Notes under the pieces: generated by a model | What the model was told of the DNA's origin: nothing | What the model saw: only the letters and a program-made list of their open reading frames with translations | The model's database searches: none | Translations under genes and position numbers: made by a program | Shown: one piece after another, positions 1 to 5,661 of the stretch | Numbering within the stretch: position 1 is the stretch's first letter | Layout of the letters: the number at the start of each line of letters is the position of its first letter | Assembly: GCA_947457525.1 (NCBI GenBank) | Contig: CANGXE010000057.1 | Location: 1-7,997 of the forward strand | DNA: 7,997 nucleotides | DNA from: Bacteroidota bacterium | Lineage (GTDB): Bacteria > Bacteroidota > Bacteroidia > Chitinophagales > LD1 | Direction of reading: 5' to 3'

Positions 1-2
1 AG

Positions 3-551
3 CGGGCTTACCGCGATGCTCGCGTTGGAACTATCGTTGCCGGCACCACTGAAATCATGAAAGAGATTATTGGGAAAATGGCGATTGATGGTGTGAACTA
101 TGAAGGCGCTTATAAAAATATGAAAGCCGCAGCAGATGCCCAAGAAGCTGCGGCTAGCGTAAAAACAAATGCCAGCTCAGCTGCTGGACCAACGCCACCA
201 ACGGGAAGCGCAAAACTATCCGAAACAGCACGTGAAATTATTTATTCATTGCCTTCTCGTTTGCGCATCGATAAAGTGGAAGATAATCAATCTTCTGTTT
301 TTCATTTCAAACTTGATGGTGAAAATGGAGGAGAATTTACCGTTTCACTTAAAAACAAACTAGTGGAAATACAAGACGGATTAGTAGGTGAGGCTAGCTG
401 CGAGATCAAAGCAAAAGCAAGCGACTATGAAGATTTAGAACTCGGTCGGGGTAATCCGCAAATGATGTTTATGATGGGTAAAATCAAAGTAAGCAACCTA
501 GGTGAAGTGATGAAGTTTATTACTCTGTTTAAGCGTATAAAGTCTGCCTAG
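3..551 (+). CDS. Acyl-CoA dehydrogenase C-terminus fused to an SCP2 domain (5' partial)
   Basis: The open frame enters from the left edge and 182 residues are visible, ending at TAG 549-551. The first residues, YRDARVGTIVAGTTEIMKE, match the C-terminal helix of acyl-CoA dehydrogenases (usual form YRDARV..I..GT.EI), which contributes to the FAD and acyl-CoA sites. An Ala/Ser/Pro-rich linker follows at visible residues about 41-70. After it comes a domain of about 110 residues (73-182) with the pattern FHFKLDGENGGEFTVSL, then LGRGNPQMMFMMGKIKVSN, typical of SCP2 sterol-carrier/lipid-binding domains. The dehydrogenase would oxidise an acyl-CoA thioester with FAD, passing electrons to ETF; the SCP2 part would bind the acyl chain or another lipid. 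The fusion and its substrate are inference. An internal ATG at 57 opens the same frame but lies inside the dehydrogenase helix, so it is not a credible start. Most of the catalytic domain is outside the window. Confidence 0.88.
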   Translation, partial: RAYRDARVGTIVAGTTEIMKEIIGKMAIDGVNYEGAYKNMKAAADAQEAAASVKTNASSAAGPTPPTGSAKLSETAREIIYSLPSRLRIDKVEDNQSSVFHFKLDGENGGEFTVSLKNKLVEIQDGLVGEASCEIKAKASDYEDLELGRGNPQMMFMMGKIKVSNLGEVMKFITLFKRIKSA

Positions 552-576
552 TTTTATTGATTAATTGACAAAAGTT

Positions 577-602
577 AAAAGCAACCCAATGTGGTTGCTT
601 TT
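577..602 (+). terminator. Intrinsic terminator of the acyl-CoA dehydrogenase gene
   Basis: A perfect 10-bp stem, AAAAGCAACC (577-586) with GGTTGCTTTT (593-602), closes a 6-nt loop and runs into six T residues (599-604). It starts 25 nt after the stop codon. The A-run on the left arm means it could also act on minus-strand transcripts. Confidence 0.85.
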
Positions 603-622
603 TTAATAGTGATTTATGTATA

Positions 623-657
623 AACAAAGAAGCACCCTTTTGAGGTGCTTCTTTGTT
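623..657 (-). terminator. Hairpin terminator downstream of rplS
   Basis: A perfect 14-bp stem, 623-636 (AACAAAGAAGCACC) with 644-657, encloses a 7-nt loop. Read on the minus strand it begins 16 nt beyond the rplS stop codon and its 3' arm ends in a T-rich stretch (CTTCTTTGTTT), so it most likely ends the rpsP-rplS transcript. It lies back to back with the hairpin at 577-602, and the pair separates the convergent genes. Confidence 0.8.
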
Positions 658-673
658 ATGTAAACTGTGTTTG

Positions 674-1042
674 TTATGCAGTTGCTGCAACAGCTTGTCT
701 TTTTTCTTGGATACGGCTGGCTTTACCTTTACGATCTCTTTGGTAGAACAATTTAGCTCTACGAACACGACCGATTTTGTTTACTTGGATGGTAGCTACA
801 AAAGGTGAGTTCAAAGGGAAAACACGCTCAACGCCTACACCATTTGATAATTTACGAACGGTAAACATTTTGTTTTCGCCAATACCACGGATTTGGATCA
901 CATCTCCACGAAATTCTTGGATACGCTCTTTATTTCCCTCTGTAATTTTGTAAGATACAGTGATATTATCTCCAGGGCCGAAGCTCGGATGCTCGTTCTT
1001 CACACTTAATGCTTGTTCAACGATTTTTAATTTTACGTTCAT
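674..1042 (-). CDS. rplS: 50S ribosomal protein L19
   Basis: Encodes 122 residues, close to the usual 115-120 for L19, which sits at the 30S-50S interface of the ribosome. Recognisable blocks are FGPGDNITVSYKI, the central FTVRKLSNGVGVERVFPLNSP (the family has FTVRKISYGVGVERTFPLHSP), and the basic end VRRAKLFYQRDRKGKASRI. The ATG at 1040-1042 gives the expected N-terminus before the PGD motif. No Shine-Dalgarno sequence is seen upstream, as is common in Bacteroidota. It is last in the rpsP-rimM-trmD-rplS order but lies 128 bp beyond trmD, with a promoter-like TACATTTG in the gap, so it may be transcribed both from upstream and on its own. A short Ala-rich tail (AVAATA) follows the conserved core. 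The stop is TAA at 676-674. Confidence 0.97.
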   Translation of the reverse strand: MNVKLKIVEQALSVKNEHPSFGPGDNITVSYKITEGNKERIQEFRGDVIQIRGIGENKMFTVRKLSNGVGVERVFPLNSPFVATIQVNKIGRVRRAKLFYQRDRKGKASRIQEKRQAVAATA

Positions 1043-1082
1043 GATATGGGATGTTTACTTGCTTGTTTTTAAAATTGGATTG

Positions 1083-1090
1083 CAAATGTA
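1083..1090 (-). promoter_or_regulatory. Probable rplS promoter (-7 element)
   Basis: The minus strand reads TACATTTG here, an exact match to the Bacteroidota -7 consensus TAnnTTTG. It sits 40 bp upstream of the rplS ATG and would give a leader of about 35 nt. The -33 element is weak: at the expected distance there is only GTTTC (about 1111-1115), and the nearer TTTTTTGG is too close. It could supplement read-through from trmD. Confidence 0.5.
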
Positions 1091-1170
1091 GAAATGTTTA
1101 CCAAAAAATGAAACGCTTTTAGGATGAAATATGCGAAAAAGCTTTTTTACTCTGCACAATGTAGCGTTAG

Positions 1171-1848
1171 CTATTCACTCAATAAGTCAGGCCTTCTACT
1201 TTTTGTGCGTTCAATAGACTGCTCAAATCTCCATTCTTGAATTTTTTTCTCGTGGCCGGAAAGCAAAACTTCCGGCACTTCAAGTCTGCGAAAGGTGTCA
1301 GGCCGAGTGTAAATAGGTGGGGAGAGGAGATTGTCCTGAAAACTATCAAACAAGGCTGAAGTTTCGTCATTGAGCACGCCCGGCAATAAACGCCCTATGG
1401 CATCCACAAAAATGGCAGCCGCTAATTCGCCACCGCTCAACACAAAATCACCCACCGAAATTTCTTTTGTGATGTAAAGTTGACGAATACGCTCGTCAAT
1501 TCCTTTGTAGTGACCACACAAAATGATGAAGTTTTTCTTTAACGAAAGCGTGTTCATCATCTTTTGGTTCATGGTTTCTCCATCGGGTGTCATGTAGATG
1601 ATGTCATCATAACTTCTTTGGCTGAGCAATTCATCTATACATTTAGCAATGGGTTCACACATCATTACCATTCCCGCGCCACCGCCATATTGATAATCAT
1701 CTACTTTTTTGTGGTTACCTTCGCCATAGTTACGCAAGTTAACCAAGTTGACTTCCAGCAAACCTTTATCCTTAGCGCGCTTTAAAATTGAATGATTAAA
1801 CGGACTTTCGAGTAGCTCAGGCAAAACGGTTATGATATCAATGCGCAT
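1171..1848 (-). CDS. trmD: tRNA (guanine-N1-)-methyltransferase TrmD
   Basis: A 225-residue cytoplasmic enzyme that methylates N1 of G37, next to the anticodon, using S-adenosylmethionine and so preventing +1 frameshifts. The trefoil-knot SAM site is clear: YGGGAGMVMM (54-63), CGHYKGIDERI (111-121, where proteobacteria have CGRYEGIDERV) and ISVGDFVLSGGELAA (130-144). Arg153 and Asp168 lie 15 residues apart and align with the catalytic Arg154 and Asp169 of the Escherichia coli enzyme. The C-terminal part has the expected YTRP (180-183) and VPEVLLSGHEKKI (191-203), and ends soon after RRPDLL. This is shorter than the roughly 255 residues in E. coli, which has an added tail. Its ATG is 11 nt after the rimM stop, so the two are surely co-transcribed. 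The stop is TAG at 1173-1171. Confidence 0.98.
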   Translation of the reverse strand: MRIDIITVLPELLESPFNHSILKRAKDKGLLEVNLVNLRNYGEGNHKKVDDYQYGGGAGMVMMCEPIAKCIDELLSQRSYDDIIYMTPDGETMNQKMMNTLSLKKNFIILCGHYKGIDERIRQLYITKEISVGDFVLSGGELAAAIFVDAIGRLLPGVLNDETSALFDSFQDNLLSPPIYTRPDTFRRLEVPEVLLSGHEKKIQEWRFEQSIERTKSRRPDLLSE

Positions 1849-1859
1849 AGTTCAGTGAG

Positions 1860-2381
1860 TTAAATTTCCAACAACCCTTCGGGTAAATCTACGGTCAGTT
1901 CTTTCTTTTTTTTGTTGATGTCTACAATAAACTCATCCGGCAGCGGTATCATCACTTCTCCGCCATCAAGTTTAGTGACACTTGCCAACAGCTGAGCCGG
2001 ATTATCAAAAAGCTCGGAAATAGTTCCAACTTCTCCCAGTTGCTCATCAATGATGGTGTATCCAACTAGGAAACCAATCTGGTCTTGATTTTTGGCAAAA
2101 AGCGCTTGGCAGTCTTTTTCATACAAGTACAATGCCGTGCCGCTGTATCTTCTCGCCTCTTCTGGCGATTTTACTTCTTCGAATTGAATAAATCCATCGC
2201 TCAATCCTAGCCATTCGATCGATACGATAAAAAACGGAGTCATAGCTCCTTTGTTTTCAATCAAGAAATAAGGTGTTGCTTTCTTCTTGTTCTTGAACGG
2301 GCGATCTAACAAAAAGCGGAAAGCCCCACTTATTCCGTGAGGCTTTCCAAGTTTTCCGACTGATATTGTTTTTTCAGCCAT
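1860..2381 (-). CDS. rimM: 16S rRNA processing protein RimM
   Basis: A 173-residue ribosome maturation factor that binds S19 and helps fold the 3' domain (head) of 16S rRNA in the 30S subunit. The N-terminal RimM barrel begins ISVGKLGKPHGISGAFRF (residues 6-23), with the conserved GKPHGI.G signature. A linker with SPEEARRYSGTALYL (72-86) leads to a PRC-barrel domain from about residue 100 (GFLVGYTIIDEQLGEVG). The end, MIPLPDEFIVDIN (144-156) and DLPEGLLEI (165-173), is the standard RimM C-terminus. A lysine run (KKKK, 157-160) sits in the last turn. It starts 8 nt beyond the rpsP stop and ends 11 nt before trmD, placing it in the middle of a tight three-gene operon. Length is normal for the family. 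The start is the ATG directly ahead of the first beta strand. Confidence 0.97.
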   Translation of the reverse strand: MAEKTISVGKLGKPHGISGAFRFLLDRPFKNKKKATPYFLIENKGAMTPFFIVSIEWLGLSDGFIQFEEVKSPEEARRYSGTALYLYEKDCQALFAKNQDQIGFLVGYTIIDEQLGEVGTISELFDNPAQLLASVTKLDGGEVMIPLPDEFIVDINKKKKELTVDLPEGLLEI

Positions 2382-2389
2382 GGTATAAT

Positions 2390-2962
2390 TTATTCTGCAG
2401 GAGTTTCTGTGGCTTCAGCAGCAGGTGCTTCTGTTTCAGCTACCGGAGCTTCTTCCACTGCCGGTGCAACTTCTTCGGCTACAGGATTGGCTTCAGCTTG
2501 TGCTGCAGCTAGAGCCGCTGCGCGTTTAGCATCACGGTCTGCAGCTTTTTTCTGCTCTTGTTCTAGCAATTTAGCTGAACGATCAGCTTTGTCTTTGTGG
2601 TGTTTGTCTTTGTGGTCAAGCACTTTGTTTTTGTGCTCGTCAACCCACTGAGTAAACTTAGATTCTGCTTCGTCAAGGCTAAATGCGTTTTTAGCTACAC
2701 CGCGCAAAAGGTGTTTTTTGAAGTGAACTCCTTTGTATTTAAGTATAGCATTTACTGTGTCAGTCGCTTCTGCACCTTTCAATAACCAATCTACAGCTTT
2801 GTCTACTTCAACGTGGATAGTAGCCGGTTTGGTTAGCGGGTTGTAGTCGCCAATTCTTTCAATGTATTTTCCGTCACGTGGAGAGCGACTGTCTGCCGCT
2901 ACGATGTGGTAAAATGGGCGTTTGCCTCTACCGTGTCTTTGTAATCTGATTTTTACTGCCAT
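2390..2962 (-). CDS. rpsP: 30S ribosomal protein S16 with a long charged C-terminal extension
   Basis: Encodes 190 residues. The first ~82 are the S16 core: MAVKIRLQRHGRGKRPFYHI, then VAADSRSPRDGKYIERIGDYNP and the helix with AILKYKGV. S16 binds 16S rRNA early in 30S assembly. E. coli S16 is only 82 residues, so more than half of this protein is extra. The extension has two parts: a Lys/His-rich, probably helical stretch (about 108-150, with DHKDKHHKDK), and an Ala/Glu/Pro/Val-rich acidic tail (about 152-190) with no lysine or arginine. Longer S16 proteins with Ala/Glu-rich tails are known in Bacteroidota, so I read this as native rather than a fusion error. It is the first gene of the block, followed 8 nt later by rimM. 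The ATG at 2962-2960 gives the universal N-terminus. Confidence 0.97.
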   Translation of the reverse strand: MAVKIRLQRHGRGKRPFYHIVAADSRSPRDGKYIERIGDYNPLTKPATIHVEVDKAVDWLLKGAEATDTVNAILKYKGVHFKKHLLRGVAKNAFSLDEAESKFTQWVDEHKNKVLDHKDKHHKDKADRSAKLLEQEQKKAADRDAKRAAALAAAQAEANPVAEEVAPAVEEAPVAETEAPAAEATETPAE

Positions 2963-3004
2963 GTCTTAAAGTTAATTTAAGTTTTGGGTGAAACAAATAG
3001 TTAA

Positions 3005-3019
3005 TCCCTTTTTTAGGGA
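3005..3019 (-). promoter_or_regulatory. Small stem-loop at the predicted 5' end of the rpsP mRNA
   Basis: TCCCT (3005-3009) and AGGGA (3015-3019) form a perfect 5-bp stem around a five-T loop. It falls just where the rpsP transcript should start. It could stabilise the 5' end of the mRNA or take part in control by a ribosomal protein; neither is shown by the sequence alone. Confidence 0.3.
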
Positions 3020-3022
3020 GCG

Positions 3023-3053
3023 CAAATATCGCAGGATTTGTCGAAATTGCAAA
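3023..3053 (-). promoter_or_regulatory. Probable promoter of the rpsP-rimM-trmD operon
   Basis: On the minus strand TTTG (3053-3050) is followed after 19 nt by GATATTTG (3030-3023). This is one base away from the Bacteroidota consensus TTTG-N19-TAnnTTTG, with ideal spacing. Transcription would begin near 3016-3018, giving a leader of about 55 nt before rpsP. It lies back to back with the likely promoter of the DUF721 gene. Confidence 0.6.
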
Positions 3054-3060
3054 TATTAAG

Positions 3061-3092
3061 TTGAAAATACTTCACTTACTTGCTTATTTTAG
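3061..3092 (+). promoter_or_regulatory. Probable promoter of the DUF721 gene
   Basis: TTG at 3061-3063 is followed after 21 nt by TATTTTAG (3085-3092), one base from TAnnTTTG. The box ends 10 nt before the ATG at 3103, so the transcript would have almost no leader. This is common for Bacteroidota genes. It is also why the TTG at 3061 is read as a promoter element and not as a start codon. Confidence 0.5.
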
Positions 3093-3102
3093 CACCGAAA
3101 CT

Positions 3103-3393
3103 ATGCGCAACAAAAATAACATAACTATTGGACAAGCTCTCGACAGAATGGTGTCTGACTTTAAAATTAAAGGAAAACTAGACGAAACACGCATTAAGCA
3201 AGGTTGGGAGCAGATAATGGGTAAAACTATTGCTCGATACACCAGTAATGTAGGTTTAAAGAATGGTAAACTATATGTCACCATTAGTTCTGCTTCACTA
3301 AAACAAAATCTTTCTTACGAGTTGGAAACCATAAAAAACAGAATAAATGAGGAATTGGGGACAAATGCGGTGGAGCAGGTTATAATAAGTTGA
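3103..3393 (+). CDS. DUF721 / DciA-like protein
   Basis: From the ATG at 3103 this encodes 96 residues of a DUF721-type domain. Visible features are the helical start IGQALDRMVSDFKIKGKLDE, then GWEQIMGKTIARYT (34-47) with the conserved Trp35 and Met-Gly, the strand pair LKNGKLYVTISSASLKQNLS (52-71), and the end INEELG...VEQVIIS. DUF721 includes DciA, which interacts with the DnaB replicative helicase in bacteria that lack DnaC or DnaI, so helicase loading is the best guess at function. That is family knowledge, not proof for this small member, which has little beyond the core domain. The frame is open upstream to a TTG at 3061, but the extra 14 residues overlap promoter-like sequence and are not typical of the family. 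It is transcribed away from rpsP. The next gene starts 83 bp later. Confidence 0.85.
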   Translation: MRNKNNITIGQALDRMVSDFKIKGKLDETRIKQGWEQIMGKTIARYTSNVGLKNGKLYVTISSASLKQNLSYELETIKNRINEELGTNAVEQVIIS

Positions 3394-3463
3394 CAATACA
3401 GAATGTTGCTACACTCCCCATTTCTATGTGGAATAACTTCAAGTATAGAATACACGATAGTTT

Positions 3464-3471
3464 TACTTTCG
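3464..3471 (+). promoter_or_regulatory. Possible promoter element of the LysM/TPR gene
   Basis: TACTTTCG differs by one base from TAnnTTTG and ends 5 nt before the ATG at 3477, implying a leaderless transcript. No good -33 TTG is seen at the right distance, so the call is tentative. Transcription from the DUF721 promoter is the alternative. Confidence 0.35.
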
Positions 3472-3476
3472 TTTTG

Positions 3477-5573
3477 ATGAAAAGTGCGTTTACACTCATA
3501 TTATTACTTGCTTTAACAGCAACCTGTGGTCTTTTTGCTCAGCAAAAAAGTGATACAATACCCTATAAAATTGGCAGTTACGACATTAAGAAACAGCAAA
3601 CAGTACTATCCGTAGCCAACAAACTTAAGGTAGACCCCAAAACTATTGTTCGGCTCAATAAATTGAGAAGCATTCAACAAGACTTAGTGGAAGGGCAACG
3701 TATCAAAATACCGGTTTATCTCAAGGGATTTGTTCACGAAGCAGACAAAAATTATAATCCAGAGATGCCTAAGTTGGATAGTGCTCAAGCTAGTTTGATT
3801 TATTCCGCCACGGTGAAAGCCAGTCCGGCTGTAATTGCACCAACACTTACTGCAATTTATAAACAAGAAGCTGAAGCTCGGTTGATGATGATAGATGCCA
3901 TAACAGAACTCAACGAGGCTATGTTGCAAGGTGTGAAGGCGAGCATTGATACGCTAAATGCGGAGAAAGAGTTTGTAGTAGATGACAAAAACATTCAAGT
4001 CATGCTCATACGTATGAAGCGTGCTCGTGATAAAGTATTTCTCATGCCTTACTTGGAGCACATTCAAGACAGTTTGACCAAAGAAGTCAAGTTAATGCAA
4101 GAAGAAAAGGCCTATATCATCAATCTTCTCAACCCACAACCCAATGCTGCTGCTCCGATTATCTCAAAAGACACTATAGTAGCTGGAGCCGATATGGTTG
4201 TTTATCAAATAACTACATTTCCCCAAACAGGAATAGAAGAGAAAGTAATTGAGCGATTAATCAGTACTGAACCTATAGCAGCACAGGTTGAAGAACCTGC
4301 TACAGAACCAAGAAAAATAGAAAGCCGGAAAAGAAAAGAGAAGTTAAATACCGCTCCACTTGATACTATAATTGTATACGACTTAGCATTGGACATGAAA
4401 CCGGCACCGGAGAAAAATCCAATCCCATCACCAACTCGATTTAAAGGGTCATTGTGGGACACAGCCCGCGCAGTTGATCCGGTTAGAGATAGTTTAACTT
4501 TAGTGAAGGTGGAACAAATGCGCAAAGATACTACCTATGGTATGACGATAAACATCCCTAACTCACATGACAAAGTTGTTATAAAACCTATCGCTAAAAC
4601 ACCACAAAAAAGAACCGACACTATTCAAGCTATAGTTATGGCAAATCCTAAAGTTGCTACACAAAAATTAGATACCGGACTATTGGTGGTGGAAGGAAAA
4701 ATAATTGAAACAGATATAGTTTTCAAGTCAACGATAGAAACTTCAAATACTAAATCAGATACTATTGAAGAAGTAGATGTAATTAAATATACTGTTACAC
4801 CAACTCAACCCGTAGTAGTAACCATTGATACTCCGGTCACCACTCCCAAAGTTATTCAAGTAAAGAAACCGACAATATCTATTGGAGAAACTGCTATGGC
4901 CAATGCTGATTCTGTACGTTTTATCAAAGCTCAGTTTTTCTACAAGCGAGCCATGAAAGCAAGTACTGAGAAGAATTACAGAAATGCTGATCAGTACCTC
5001 AAAAAAGCAATTGAACTATCACCCAATTACTATGATGCTTGGTTTGCTAAAGCAGAAATGGATGATATGTTTGGTTCTCAAGTATTAGCTTTGAAGGAGT
5101 ATAAACAATGTTATAATATAGATGGTACAAAGCCTAAGCTACACTTCAATATGGGTAATCTTTACCTCAAGATGAAGCGAAAATCAGACGCATTTAACGC
5201 CTATAATAAAGCTATTGATTTAGATAGCAAATATGTTTCGGCATATATGGCGCGTGGAGCCATATTGACGGATTGGAAACAATACGCATCTGCTATTGAA
5301 GACTATAATCAAGTCTTGCAAATAAACCGAGCTTATCATTTAGCTTACAAAGCTCGGGGGCAAGCACGATTAGCTACTCGAGAGTATGCTACCGCTATAG
5401 ATGATTTTACTCGGTTCTTAATTTTTGAAGAATTTGATCCTTCGGCCTATTACTATAGAGGAATTGCGAAAATTGGAAGCAATGAACTTTTAGATGGCTG
5501 TCTTGATTTGTCTACGGCATCAGAAATGGGTTATATAGCTGCTGAACGTGCTATCAAGAAAAGTTGTCAATAA
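3477..5573 (+). CDS. Secreted LysM-TPR repeat protein
   Basis: From the ATG at 3477 this gives 698 residues. A signal peptide (MKSAFTLILLLALTATCGLFAQQ, probable cleavage around residue 21-22) sends it to the periplasm or beyond. A LysM peptidoglycan-binding domain follows (about 30-80: YKIGSYDIKKQQTVLSVANK, then VDPKTIVRLNKL, LVEGQRIKIPV). Next are a charged helical segment (98-218), a low-complexity Pro/Thr/Lys-rich linker (219-478) with recurring Asp-Thr pairs, and about six TPR repeats (482-690, for example AYMARGAILTDWKQYASAIE). The last residues, DGCLDLSTASEMG through KKSC, resemble the usual end of periplasmic TPR proteins in Bacteroidota. It probably anchors to peptidoglycan and uses the TPRs to hold partner proteins; the partner is unknown. 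The frame is open upstream to a TTG at 3390 overlapping the DUF721 stop, and an ATG exists at 3426. Both would put extra residues before the signal peptide, so 3477 is preferred. Confidence 0.85.
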   Translation: MKSAFTLILLLALTATCGLFAQQKSDTIPYKIGSYDIKKQQTVLSVANKLKVDPKTIVRLNKLRSIQQDLVEGQRIKIPVYLKGFVHEADKNYNPEMPKLDSAQASLIYSATVKASPAVIAPTLTAIYKQEAEARLMMIDAITELNEAMLQGVKASIDTLNAEKEFVVDDKNIQVMLIRMKRARDKVFLMPYLEHIQDSLTKEVKLMQEEKAYIINLLNPQPNAAAPIISKDTIVAGADMVVYQITTFPQTGIEEKVIERLISTEPIAAQVEEPATEPRKIESRKRKEKLNTAPLDTIIVYDLALDMKPAPEKNPIPSPTRFKGSLWDTARAVDPVRDSLTLVKVEQMRKDTTYGMTINIPNSHDKVVIKPIAKTPQKRTDTIQAIVMANPKVATQKLDTGLLVVEGKIIETDIVFKSTIETSNTKSDTIEEVDVIKYTVTPTQPVVVTIDTPVTTPKVIQVKKPTISIGETAMANADSVRFIKAQFFYKRAMKASTEKNYRNADQYLKKAIELSPNYYDAWFAKAEMDDMFGSQVLALKEYKQCYNIDGTKPKLHFNMGNLYLKMKRKSDAFNAYNKAIDLDSKYVSAYMARGAILTDWKQYASAIEDYNQVLQINRAYHLAYKARGQARLATREYATAIDDFTRFLIFEEFDPSAYYYRGIAKIGSNELLDGCLDLSTASEMGYIAAERAIKKSCQ

Positions 5574-5598
5574 GGTTTTTCCAAATTAACTTTTGAAG

Positions 5599-5628
5599 TT
5601 TGTTTTTTGGTATTTAAAATTAGTTTTG
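5599..5628 (+). promoter_or_regulatory. Probable promoter of the metalloprotease gene
   Basis: TTTG (5599-5602), 18 nt, then TAGTTTTG (5621-5628): an exact match to the Bacteroidota -33 / -7 pattern. Transcription would start near 5635, about 27 nt before the ATG at 5662. The protease is therefore likely expressed independently of the LysM/TPR gene. Confidence 0.6.
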
Positions 5629-5661
5629 AAAGTTATTTTTTATAAAAACAAACCAGCTTTA

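Noticed and set aside
529..768. Minus-strand reading frame of 79 codons across the terminators and the end of rplS
   Set aside because: It runs through both hairpins and overlaps rplS in another frame; the product has no recognisable family.
1135..1147. AAAAAGCTTTTTT palindrome as a trmD terminator
   Set aside because: The stem is almost all A-T and has no room for a loop without losing its only G-C pairs, so it is unlikely to stop transcription.
2409..2651. Plus-strand frame of 80 codons rich in Ala and Ser
   Set aside because: It is the complement of the Ala/Glu-rich S16 tail, so its composition is a by-product of rpsP codons.
3390..3476. Earlier starts for the LysM/TPR gene (TTG 3390, ATG 3426)
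   Set aside because: They would add 17-29 residues before a normal signal peptide, and a promoter-like TACTTTCG lies between them and the ATG at 3477.
5588..5610. AACTT-TTG-AAGTT followed by TGTTTTTT as a terminator for the LysM/TPR gene
   Set aside because: Only five mostly A-T pairs; the TTTG within it better serves as the -33 element of the protease promoter.
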